This document shows positions 1 through 10,500 of a DNA stretch of 64,000 nucleotides, in pieces. The notes below the pieces were generated by a model, which was not told where the DNA came from, made no database searches, and saw only the letters and a program-made list of their open reading frames with translations. The first letter of the stretch is position 1, and every line of letters starts with the position of its first letter. The DNA is from Euborellia annulipes. Taxonomy: Eukaryota > Arthropoda > Insecta > Dermaptera > Anisolabididae. The stretch lies in assembly GCA_023213315.1 (NCBI GenBank), contig JAKCPI010009275.1, positions 23,828-87,827 on the forward strand, read 5' to 3'. Made by a program: the position numbers and the translations under genes.

Positions 1-698
1 AAAAAAAAAAGGTAAAATGATATGGATTTTTTATAGGAAATACAAGTTTCGGTTTCGGCCCAAACTAAGATTGAGACCGAATATTCGGTTTCGGTTGAAA
101 ATCTTGTTTCGGTCGGACCTTAATTTAAAGCATGAAGGAATTGAACTAGGAGGTTGAAATTTTATATTTAAGTTAGACATCCACCTAGGCCTAAGCTTTT
201 AATCAAATCGGCTAAAGAGTACTAGTACTTTACTGATGTAGTTTTTCAGTTTTTTTCGATTTTCTCAAAATTCGCTCCACAATGAATTTGATTAAAATTC
301 AAAAATCAATTATTTTTTAGATGCTCTTTAAAATGTATATTCTCATTTTGCCATTGTAATCTTCTGAAGACCATTTTACTCTTCTTTTACTTCAATAGAA
401 GGATAGAAGAAATGGTTGCCATGGTAACAAAATATAAATATTTTCCCATACTAATTAATTTTACATCTTGAATTTTAATATATCGGGGGAAACTAATAAA
501 TATGTCGACACGAAAAATCTGGTGTGACAAGCACAGAACCCAACTTTCGAGTTCCAGCTTGAGCGAGCCGGAGCTCGGTCGTTTTTTTTTTTATAAATTG
601 GAAACATCTAAAAAAGTACATCAATAAAGTACTAGTACTCGAAGTTTTCCATAAACGAGATCAAACGTAATTTGTTTTCTATATACTTACTTAGTTAC
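1..698. repeat. Repeat-derived AT-rich DNA, no gene
   Basis: No coding region is visible. The stretch is a mosaic of dispersed repeats that recur in this window. The phrase with GTACTAGTACT appears near 220 and 630 and again near 1270, 1415, 2425 and 19640. The block around 290-475 (GGTTGCCATGGTAACAAAATATAAATA and flanks) recurs near 2000-2110, 19430-19560 and 26100-26360. The stretch around 500-560 is a diverged copy of the GTGTGAC/ACCAGATTTT repeat seen at 26400-26510 and 31240-31335. These look like short non-autonomous elements or their fragments; their class was not determined. Confidence 0.6.
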
Positions 699-1121
699 TT
701 AGACGACCCGTTCTTCAGTGCAGCGATTTGATGCACGCAGGTCCCAACTTCGTTGCCAACCGTCTCTATCCCTTGTTAATGTGGTCCAATGTTGGCTTAT
801 TTTTAAGCCGTTCTGTTGTCCCTTCGTATTCCTATAAACGATGGAATCCGCCCAGCGGATTGGTGGTCTTCCTAGATGTCTTACTCGGTATCGGGGGGTC
901 CACTCCTGTAAGGATGTGCTCCACCTCTCGTAATTTCTTCGCATAGAAGAAAAGCCCGCCCATTTATGCTTTGACTCATCGGTGAATTCCAGCATATTCT
1001 TCACTCCGGACATTTTTCTTATGCCCGAGTTTTGAAGGTTGTGTAGGCGTTGAGTCCGAAGTGTTATGCCCACAAGTCTCCTCTCAAGTGCCGCCTGGAT
1101 GGTTTTAATTTTTTTTCTCAT
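699..1121 (-). mobile_element. 3' end of a non-LTR retrotransposon ORF2 (LINE fragment)
   Basis: An open frame of 140 codons on the minus strand matches the region after the reverse transcriptase in ORF2 of animal LINEs. It has a basic HLGRPPIRWADSI block (the common R-x-x-GRP-x-x-RW-D pattern), followed by W-x-x-L-x-RDRDGW-x-R-x-W near the C-terminus. That arrangement is typical of RTE/CR1-like elements, in which a tail of this kind closes ORF2. No reverse transcriptase motif lies upstream in this copy, so it is a 5'-truncated insertion and not a host gene. The assignment rests on motif recall and the exact clade is uncertain. Confidence 0.7.
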
Positions 1122-2130
1122 GAGCGTTCGTTAGCGCCCATGTCTTCTCATGTTCCATGTTCTCTTCCCATGTCTCCATGTTTTCTATATAGCAAATAAT
1201 AAATATTGAAATTTTAAAAGAAATTGTTAAAGATGGAAAATTGGAATAAACTAAAAGTACATGTAAAGTGCTAGTACTCGAGGTTTTCCAAAGACGAGAT
1301 CAGTCGTATTTTGTTTTGAATTCCGCAAATAGGAAATATTTAAAATTTGAAAGAAATCGTTTAAGTGAATTTCGAGAAAAGTGGAAAAAGCTAAAAAAGT
1401 ACATCAGTAAAGTACTAGTACTCTAATTATCCCAAAGGTGAGACCTAGCCCAATTTCATATTGGTGCCGGAAATAGTATATATTTTAAATTTGGAAAGAA
1501 TCGTAAGAGCCGTTATCGAGAACTGATGTGCTTACAAACAAAAAAAACGTATTTAACAAGACTGTGAGTGTTTTTTATTGATGAGGCCAAACATCCCATG
1601 GCCCCCGGGAATCGAACCCAGGATCTCCGCCTTTCCGGGGCAAAGGCGTGCTATCCATTGCACCAGGCCACCGGACCATCGACCTATAGATATATAGATC
1701 TCGAAAAATATTTAGTTAGAAAAAAAAACGTACATTGCTCGTTTAATAGTATAAGATAAGATAAGACTATACATTCAGACACTACTCCTTGTAATATTTT
1801 TTTCCCCCAAAAAAATGTCTATAGTGGATCTATAACTAATCTTACCTTCGGTAATCAAAAGTTGGGTTCTGTGCTTGTAATACAAATTTTTTTGTTTCCA
1901 GGTATATTTAGTTTCCACCAATATATTATATATATATTATAATTATATTATAATTTTATATTTTATATTTATTTTTATTCAAGATGTATGGGAAAATATT
2001 TATAAAACCATTTCTCCCATCTTTCCTATGATGTACAAGAGTAAAGTGTGCTTCAAACAAATTTGAGAGCAAAATGAGAATATACATTTTAAAAAGCATG
2101 TAAAAAATATTATAATTGGAAGATTTTCGC
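1122..2130. repeat. Dispersed short repeats, no gene
   Basis: This stretch holds two further copies of the GTACTAGTACT repeat (about 1250-1300 and 1385-1440), a tRNA-type SINE head described separately, and at 1985-2110 a copy of the repeat that ends in AGAATATACATTTTAAA. No exon-like reading frame was recognised. Confidence 0.5.
1583..1675 (-). repeat. tRNA-type SINE head
   Basis: Read on the minus strand this block has a box A-like segment (TGGTGCAATGGATAGC), an arm that pairs GCCTTT with AAAGGC, and a box B-like GGGTTCGATTCCC. This is the layout of a tRNA gene or a tRNA-derived SINE head. A clean seven-base acceptor stem and CCA-proximal pairing were not found, and other SINE heads occur in the window, so a SINE is more likely than a functional tRNA. 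It differs in sequence from the more common SINE family here. Confidence 0.5.
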
Positions 2131-2141
2131 TGGATCAGATG

Positions 2142-2342
2142 TATAAGGAAAGGACCGGAGAATAAAAGCCAGCATATGATGGACCCTCTCGCATCATCTT
2201 TAATTAGTAGATATTTTGACTGCCATCACGCCTAGTCATCATCAGTGCAAACAAATGATCTGGCGGAGGACCCGTGTCAAACAATAGGTGATGTGAGGGG
2301 GTCCATCAAATTCTGGCTTTTATTCTCCGGTCCTTTCCTTAT
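2142..2342. repeat. Palindromic MITE
   Basis: Two arms of about 40 bp are near-perfect inverted copies: AAGGAAAGGACCGGAGAATA at the left and its reverse complement at the right end. The right arm is followed by TATGTAAAAAATGA. A shortened relative lies at 45196-45356. Inside, the minus strand at about 2215-2245 reads CTGATGA, then a segment able to fold, then AAAAT; see the finding on hammerhead-like cores. No transposase is encoded. Confidence 0.7.
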
Positions 2343-3095
2343 GTAAAAAATGATTGACTTTTGACTTTTAATCAAAATCGTTAGAGAGAAAATAAAAAAA
2401 AACTGAAAAAGTACATCAGTAAAGTACTAGTACTCTTTGGCTGATTTTGTTCGAAAGTTTCGTGTCACGTCCCAGGGGGTGGCTAACTTAAATATAAAAT
2501 TTCAATCTCCTAGCTCTTTTCGTTCTTGAGATATTTTGTTCATAGACACACACACACACAGACCATGTCGCGAAAACTACTTTTTTGGATTCAGGGGACC
2601 TCAAAACGTGTATATCCATTAAAATCTCGACATCAAATTTTTGACTTGAATCCAATACTTTCTCTCTATATATATTAACAAAATTAGAGGAAAGAGAAAG
2701 TAAAAAAAAAATTGTGTAAAAAAAAACTTTCTTATTAGATTTTAAGTGGATGCTTTTTCATTGAATGACCTCACATATAAATTATTAAAAATGAAAAATT
2801 GTGATTAGTAAGTAATCTCTGCAGAGATGGGTGTGGTTTTCACGAAAAACATATTTATATATATTATTACTTTAATTAATTAAATAAAAACATTTTTTTT
2901 CTCAGGAGGATTTTAATCATTTGAATAAATCTATTCAATAGACATGTTCAAAACTTTTTTGGAGAGGAGTGTGATTGGATTTATTTGGCAAAAATTAAAT
3001 CCAAAAATGAGGGAGATATAATCTTACATTACTTTTGCCCAGAGATGCTCTGAGAGTGAATATTAGAATAAAATAAAATGACAATCTTTATAGAA
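2343..3095. repeat. AT-rich repeat remnants, no gene
   Basis: A GTACTAGTACT repeat copy is near 2395-2450. A second family lies around 2540-2700: GGACCTCAAAACG and AAATCTCGACATC, followed by ACTTTCTCT. It recurs at 19750-19895, 20480-20615, 43270-43510 (inverted) and near 58300. No coding exon is visible. Confidence 0.5.
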
Positions 3096-3343
3096 CAGGG
3101 GCGGATTAAAGGGGGGGGGGGCGATCGCCCCCCCCCCCCAGAAGAAATTCAAAACGTTATAAAAACTAGTAATCTAAAGAAATTATGATTTCCGCTCTTT
3201 AATTTAAATTGAATTTGTTACATATCAATTTAAATAAATAGGAAAGGGGTCTAAATGGCCATAGATGCCTACAAAGTCCTTAAATAATATAAAAAAAAAA
3301 AAAAAAACCGCCCCTCCGACAAAATTGCATTAATCCGCCCCTG
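3096..3343. mobile_element. hAT-type MITE with 8-bp TSD
   Basis: Terminal inverted repeats CAGGGGCGGATTAA and TTAATCCGCCCCTG bound the element. It is flanked on both sides by the exact 8-bp duplication TTATAGAA (3088-3095 and 3344-3351). Eight-base TSDs with CAG...CTG ends are the mark of hAT transposons. The element is 248 bp and non-coding. A run of G then C just inside the left end (about 3109-3139) can form a hairpin or G-quadruplex. Confidence 0.85.
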
Positions 3344-3575
3344 TTATAGAAATTAAAATTATCATTTAAATCTTTACCACAAAAATTTCTATTAAAAATT
3401 TTTCATTTTTTTTTAACAACGAAATTATCACGTGAAAAAGTTAAAATATCCAAAATATAGAGTTAGCTATATTTTGATGAAGATTCTATTCCCTTAACTG
3501 AAAAAATATTTTAACTACTAATTCATTAATCAAGATTTATTCAATAGACCTACCGGTATATATTATATACATATG

Positions 3576-4044
3576 CAGGGCCAGCGCAAGCTATTCTGCC
3601 GCCCTAGGCAAGATATTTTTTTGCGCCCCCCCCAAAAAAAACTTTAAAAATTTAAATTGCCGCCCCCTCCTTAAAATTTTCCCTGATCTCAAAAATTTTT
3701 TCTGCGAATTTTTTTTTTTTTTTTTTTGCGGAACCAATTTTTTCCCGTGCGCCGCCCGCGCAAAATTTTTTCCCGTCCGAAAAAATATTTTACCTTTTTT
3801 TTAGAGACACAAAATTTTTTTGCCGTCCACGGAACCAAAATTTGCCGCCCGCGGAACATTTTCTCTTGCGCGGAACTAAAATTTTTTTCCTTTTTTTAGA
3901 GATGATAAATTTTTGCCGGCCGCGGTACAAAATTTTTTCGGGTGCCGCTTGTGGAACCAACATTTTTTTTTCCCTTTTTGCCGCCCTCTCCAGGTTGCCG
4001 CCCTAGGCGACCGCCTAGTTCGCCTAGTGGACGCGCCGCCCGTG
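3576..4044. mobile_element. hAT-type MITE with 8-bp TSD
   Basis: A 469-bp element flanked by the exact duplication TACATATG (3568-3575 and 4045-4052). Its ends are CAGGGCCAGCGCAAG at the left and GCGCCGCCCGTG at the right. The interior repeats GCCGCCC and TTTTTTTCCC-type phrases, like the families at 18436-18631 and 54063-54557. It has no coding capacity. The ends pair imperfectly, so the hAT assignment rests mainly on the TSD. Confidence 0.8.
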
Positions 4045-4454
4045 TACATATGCATTTAAACGTTAATGTATTACCTGCTGATATTTTAGTTTATGAAGAA
4101 TTTAAAGATGAAATTTTGGATAAAAAATCAAATAAAATGCAATTAAATCTATTTATTTGATACTCCAAAGTCCACAAATTCCAAATTTTTATGCAACTAT
4201 TTATTTCCATGTTGATTCTGCACCTTGTGTCCAGACGGGCCGCGATGCCTAAAAAATTAAAATAATTGTTTTTGTCATGAATGTGAGAAAATATGAGTTC
4301 AAATAGTCCAAAATCGCTTGCGCTTCCATGGATGGGCATCCAATTTATAATAATTATTTTGAATGACAAATGCTAGTAAGTACGAGTAGTGAAGTTTTTT
4401 CAATAAATAAAATTTTAGTTCAAGAGTTTATAAGTAAAATAAATCTTATATACA

Positions 4455-4685
4455 CAAGGGCGGATCCAGAGGTCTTTCTCGGGGGGGGGGGGGGGGGGAA
4501 TTTAAAAGCGCATTCTGTACTTGTTTGCCAGAATATAAATACACATCAAATTTTTAAGTATTAATTTTAAAAATTTTACATTAAAAATAAATTTTTTTGC
4601 GGAAAAAAAGGTATTTTTTTCGAATCTCGGGGGGGGGGGGGTAATTACACCCCTTTACCCCCCCCCCCCTTTGTATCCGCCCTTG
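4455..4685. mobile_element. hAT-type MITE with 8-bp TSD
   Basis: A 231-bp element with ends CAAGGGCGGATCCAGAGG and GTATCCGCCCTTG, flanked by the exact duplication TATATACA (4447-4454 and 4686-4693). Long runs of G and then C lie inside. A diverged relative lies at about 49396-49675. No open reading frame of its own. Confidence 0.85.
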
Positions 4686-5645
4686 TATATACACGAGTTT
4701 TGCAAACATATCTAATGCTTACCTACTTCTGGAGCTATCACCCCCCCTTCCTCCCTCATTATTGCATAATTTCTAGTAACATGAAATTCAAAGATTGAGG
4801 AAGCTCAAATTTTTGTCTCTAAATTTACCCTTCTCTCGATATAATTTAATATAATAGTGAGTGTAAAATGAATTTACATTTAATTTGATTATTATCTTTT
4901 AAATGGTTAAAATTTAATTATTTTGAATGACAAATGCTCTATAAAAAACAAATCTGAATAAATAGATAAAAAAAATATTTGATTTGCACATGGTTTTTTT
5001 AATCGAACATGTTAGAGCTCCACCCTTCCGTTTATAATTTTGACAAGCAATTAAGTTAATAACATTAAAGAGAATATAAAATTCTATTAGCAAAGTTCTT
5101 GAATCAATATTTTTTATATTTACGTTGTTTCCAAATTAATTAATTAAATGACACTGGTCGGGCTTTCTATTTGTCAAACATTTTCCTAAACGAAATCGAT
5201 CAGTACCTAGGTTAATTTTTCGATATATTCGTCAATTTGATAAATTCTATTTTAGGGAGGGTTTTCCGTGTCCAAATTTTTATGACACATTTATTTTCAT
5301 GTTGATTCTGGAACTTGTGTTCAGAGGCACAGCCTGAAAAAATCAAATTAAAATAGAAGGATAAAGAAAAATTTACCTTTACAATTAGGGATCGTTGGCC
5401 TCCACGATTTAGACCTTTTTGTCCGTTATTTCCAAAGGAAGGCTCCGCCTCGGTGAAAATATCTCTCACTTTCCCTACCCAGGAAATGAAGAATTCTTGC
5501 GCCCAGCTGGACTCGAACCCGAATTATGTTGCAATTTCAGATATATAATTCAGTGCTTATCTGCATTCATCAATTTTTCTAAAAAAAATTAACAAATTTC
5601 TCAAACTAATTTTCTTCAAAAATATTTTAAACTTTCCCCATGATT
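4686..5645. other. AT-rich intergenic DNA, no gene recognised
   Basis: No recognisable exon. A short stretch near 5495-5525 (CCAGCTGGACTCGAACCC) looks like the box B end of a tRNA-type SINE on the minus strand, but the rest of the unit is missing. Two similar segments (TTCCATGTTGATTCTG near 4205 and TTTCATGTTGATTCTG near 5292) show a diverged dispersed repeat. Confidence 0.4.
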
Positions 5646-5649
5646 ATAA

Positions 5650-6390
5650 ATTTTAATTTAAGTGTTTTTTTATTATTTTCTGATGGAAATGCCATGGAGT
5701 AGGTATTAGTACAGTGAAAGAAAAAAACTTTAAGACCACTAGTATATTAATAGAAAATTTAATGACTTCAAACATACGATTTGAGATTGAATGAAACACA
5801 TTTTGGTTGTAATTAATGTCCATATTGTACCATTCTTTTTCGATGGTGTATTTAAGTTCTTGTTTATTGTTAAACACATGATTATTGGCGTAAACTTTCC
5901 TGGCCAAATATCCTCATAAGTTCTCGATGATGTGAAGATCAGAAGATCGACTTGGCCAATCCATAACACTGCTGATCAGATCACCATTCTTTTGTGGCTC
6001 TCGATGAGTGTATGGACGCATTGTAGGCTCTGAGCCTTTGACCAAAATGACTTCAAAGATTCGATTTGAGATTGAATGAAACAAGTTTTGGATGTAATTA
6101 ATGTCAATATTGTATCATTCTTTTTCGATAGTGTCTTTAAATTCTTGTTTATTGTTAAACACAAGTAAACTTTCCTGGCCAAATATCCCCATAGGTTCTC
6201 GATGATGTTAAGATCAGGAGACCGACTTGGCCAATCTATAACACTGATTTCCTGATCAGATCACCATTCTTTTGTGGCCCTCGATGACTGTATGGAGTAG
6301 TGTCTTGTTGAAAGATGAATTCTTCACCAACAACATGGACGCATTGTCTTGTTGAAAGATGAATTCTTCACCAACAACATCTTTCAACAA
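5650..6390 (-). pseudogene. Tandem remnants of a Tc1-like transposase (C-terminal end)
   Basis: Two diverged copies of the same minus-strand segment lie side by side, about 5740-5970 and 6000-6250. Each can be read as DWPSRS-x-DL-x-IIENL followed by GYLARKVY, the segment around the third catalytic acidic residue of Tc1/mariner transposases. The first copy continues with NNKQELKYTIEKEWYN and a FHSISNRMFEVIK-like end, typical of the Tc1 C-terminus. Both are broken: the first has a stop in place of the Trp after IIENL, and the second shifts frame after ARKVY. More upstream coding remains are scattered to about 6390. The sequence is a decayed transposon, not a gene. Confidence 0.7.
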
Positions 6391-6539
6391 GACAACTAAG
6401 ATGAGGAGAAAGAACACCGCACAAGATTGTATTAAATAAATTACATAGAGTAGAATTGTCTAAAATACCATCCAGGAAAGAAAAACAGAAAGAGACTTAA
6501 AAGGAGCAGATGAAGTACCAGTATATGAGGAAAAAAAGG

Positions 6540-6640
6540 CTCGTGCCCCCCCCCCCCAGAAAGCTCCCTACCCCAAGAAAAATTGAGAAAATATGAGGCT
6601 TTACCCCCCAGCCAAATTCTCTAGTTACGCCCATGCCCAA
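6540..6640 (-). mobile_element. Fragment of a hAT-type MITE (family of 31716-31885)
   Basis: On the minus strand this reads CATGGGCGTAACTAGAGAAT, then GGCTGGGGGG and a G-rich tract, which matches the left half of the element at 31716-31885. The other end is missing, so this is a truncated copy without TSDs. Confidence 0.6.
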
Positions 6641-7518
6641 GACAAAAGTTAAGGCTAAGGTATGAATATATTCTTCACCTACAAATAATGGATCTGGGGA
6701 GATGAATTTAAAAAGAAAAAGGGAACAGCATAAAGGTTTCATGATTATTTAAAAAAAAAAAATTTACAAGGTAGTATCGAGTCAAGAACAAGTCTAGAAT
6801 TTTACGAGCTCTCACTGGAACAAGATAAGACAAAGATGGAAAGTATAAAATCATAGTGAGTGGCGTCAATTAAAAATTTTTTGTGTGAGAAAACAATTCA
6901 TTCTAAAGTTATCTGATGAGGCAATTGACGCCATTTTTATATAAAGATTCCTTACCTAGAAGAAATGATGGCATCTTGATTTCAATATTATTTTAGATAA
7001 TAATTCAAAGAAAATAAATTTTCATTATTTTAAGGGTTATATTTAATATTATTCAAAAATTCCATTGTACGGAGAAGAATTACACAGGTATAATAGAATT
7101 AGTCAGGAATTAATCAAATTAGTCATTAAAACGAAGATTCTGCAAAGAATTCGTTCAGAAACAGTGTTGCCAAAGTACAATATTGTTCATTCTATAAGAA
7201 TTTTTATAACAAATATATAAAAAGCTAAAAGCATTTCATTTTCTAAAGTCATCCTTAAAATTAAACAATACATTTGTTTTTAACAAAAAATATAAAGAAA
7301 AAAATTATATTTTCTAATATTTGCAATACTGATGAGTGTTCCCTTTGAATTCAAATTTCACATTTTATATTGAAAAATATTCATTGAATATTTTTATATA
7401 CTCTTTGACAGCTCTTTGAATTAAATTATAAACTTGATTATTTAATGATTAACGTTCTTTGTGTTTAACAGTTAAACGCTTGTATTATTATCTATTTAAT
7501 AAAAAATCCCGAAAGAAA
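6641..7518. other. AT-rich intergenic DNA upstream of MSH4
   Basis: No exon, RNA gene or transposon end was recognised. The promoter and 5' UTR of the MSH4 gene that starts at 7519 must lie in or near this stretch, but no core promoter motif stands out from the AT-rich background. Confidence 0.4.
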
Positions 7519-10500
7519 ATGAATGTAGTAAGAGATAAGCCATTTGTTGCATTAAGAAAGAAAAAGGACAGACCCAAGATTCAAGGTATAAATACATAGG
7601 GAAACTTCATATTTAATTTTATTTAATGAAAAATATACTATATATGAAAATATACCATGGCATGGAAAAACCATCGAAAGTTTTTTCAATATGTAGGCCT
7701 ACTATTAATTTGTCTTAATTAGAAATGGCGAGCTGCTTGTTTAAATAGTGAAAATATTAATATTAATAAAATTTTCTTTTTCTTTTTTCAGATAAAAATT
7801 TTTTACATTGTGATATCAGTAGAAACCCTTTATATAATATCTTTCAATCTGAAAGAGAAGAAGATAAAATTTCTAAAAATGAAAATCCCAATTTAATGAA
7901 TTCTAATGATTTATTAAAAAGAATACTCTTTAATAATAAAAGAGTTACAAATAAAACAAATTTTTTTAACAATTCAAAACAAGATTCAGTCGATTCAGTC
8001 TTAAATTTATCGACACTCAATAATGTCCCCCAAGAGAAGAGGCCATTTGATACGCTCACCTCAAATTATCCAAGTTCTTTAACTTCTTTAAATAATTCAA
8101 GTTTTCGAAAAGATCAAAATCATTTAAAAACTAATTTTTCTGAAAAGTTTTTCAATAAAACATTAGTGACACAACTTTTTTCATCCTCAATCAATAATAA
8201 TAATAATAATAATAATAGTAATACGACTCTTTTTAGTAATCCTCAGACTCATATCAAATCTGCTCAAGTATTTCGATCTCCTTCAAATAAAAATTCCACA
8301 TTTTGTAATTCAACTTCAAAAGAAATTGAAAAGTATTTATTTAATATTTTAAGTATATTTTCTTTAAAAATATTCATTACTTTATTTTTAGAACACCATT
8401 AATAAATCCAAAATTAAAAAATGTCTCGAATTCATCCTTTTCTTCCAATATCTCACATCGAAAGAATCAAATTAAGTATGTAACCTATTTATTAATATTA
8501 AAATAAATATTATCATAAAGGTAAGCCTACATTATTTTATATTTTGTTTCAGGAAAATTAATCCACCATCAAATTTTAATCAAACAACATCTACTGGACC
8601 ATGGACTCCGTTGAAATCTCCTGCAAATGAGTGTAATTCTTGTTTAGTAGGTAATTATAAAAATTCAAATATTAAGAAAGATTAATTTGAAAGAAAACAG
8701 CTAAAATATAAGATATATAGTACAAGTATTCTATATAGTCTATTTGCAGATAGTTGGCTATAAACTCGTTCATTATATTTTTGTTGTTTATATTCTCCTA
8801 TCCTCTCATAACTAACAATTGTAAGTTAAAGATCATCCACGTTATTAGGTGAATATATCAGAATATTTGGTATAAATGAAGCCTTTTCACAATCTTTCAT
8901 TCATAGAAATCATTATTTTGCCAACATGCTAGGTCTCCCTTTTTTCTGGGTTTGGCCATCTGCTAGTCAAATTCAAACCTCACCAAAAATGCTAACAAAA
9001 GTGAAATTTATAAAATTCAACAGCCTTTTTGGCCTCAACCAAAATATAGCAAGAGTTTGCATGGACTTTTTGCGTAACTCATTCCCCCGGGGCCTCATCT
9101 CTCAACGAGGTGATTTAACTGGCTAGCTGCGCTTTCCAAATTAGGCCCCCTCTGATTTTTTCTTTTGGGGCTACATAAAATCCCTTGTTTACAAAAACTG
9201 TCCCAGGATCCTGAAAGACAACATTTGGGCCAAAATCCTCCAAATCCCCCACGTTGGGAACCTATAGTCTAAACTCAAACCTCCCATGTCAGTGAATATG
9301 AAAAAATTAAAGAACATGGTCATTCTTGAATATTTTGCGTTTTATTGATTTTGAAAATCATGCGATTGCCGCGCGCCAACTGTATATTTGTCTGCTAAAA
9401 GTCCTGATCTTTTTTTTTTACTTCACCTTAACACTTTTTTGTCTTTATTTGTTGGTGGACCGAACCTCGCACGGCCCTCTGAAATCAAACCAAACAAATA
9501 CTGTACAGACAGTTCTTTATTTATGCATTTGGCATTACATTTCTCTACCGAGAAATTTATTTAACTAAATTAAGGATGTTTGGACGATTGTCTCCAGCTT
9601 TTCCTTTCCGAGGCTCCTTAATTTATTTTATAAATATTTCGAATTTTAAAACAAAAAGTTTTCTTTCATAAATATTAATAATTTTAACATAAAAACATGT
9701 TGATTTTAAAGTCATAAAACATGTATAATATTTAAGATAACCACTTTTAACCTTTATTATTTTATTTTTTAAAATAAACCACAATTTATTTTTAGCTGTT
9801 TGTGAAGGACGTGGCCAGTCTCGCGGGGAAGTCGGAATTGCAGCTCTGGACATTCGGCGACCTCATTTATTTCTTTGTCAAATAAGCGACAGCACAATGT
9901 ATACAAATACATTAACCAAGATTAGTCTTTTTAATCCATATGAGGTATTTTCAACAAATTAATGATTACTAGAGCCCAGATATTCATGCACAATCAAAAC
10001 TTAAAATATGCATGCATTAATGCATTATAAAATGACCAAATATGCACAATGAAGGGAAAAACAGTAAAAATATGCTCTATCACAAATTGAGTTGCATTTT
10101 ATATTATTATTTTTTTTTTTATAACAATAAACAACAATCTTTTCTCTAAATTTTCTTCGTTTACGGGCATGCTGAGAACACGTTCCTGAATGCAGAAAAT
10201 GATCTTTCTATATCTCAAGAAATGACAGGCGCATACTTGAAAGAAGAAATCTGGGACCCATTGAGGTTGAAAAGTTGATCTTTACATCTCCATCCTGTAA
10301 AGCGAGAAAGTTTGATAATATTAAAAATAATTTTTAATTTTTATCACATAAGTTAGACTTTAAAAGCAACTAACTGCACAAAAATATTCAAAACATGCTT
10401 TTTCCTTTAAAAAAAATATACATGAAAAATAAGGTGGTTTTGGTTATAAATTGGCAAAACATGCATTGTGCATTGGAATCTCTTCAAAAAAAGCCAAAAT

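Noticed and set aside
1583..1675. Functional tRNA gene on the minus strand
   Set aside because: Box A and box B words are present, but a matching acceptor stem is not, and the surroundings are repeat-derived; a SINE head is more likely. The same holds for the heads at 21513, 28830, 45411 and 57683.
9326..9568. 80-codon frame in an MSH4 intron (MNILRFIDFENHAI-type)
   Set aside because: No known domain and no phase-compatible place between MSH4 exons 4 and 5, which join directly.
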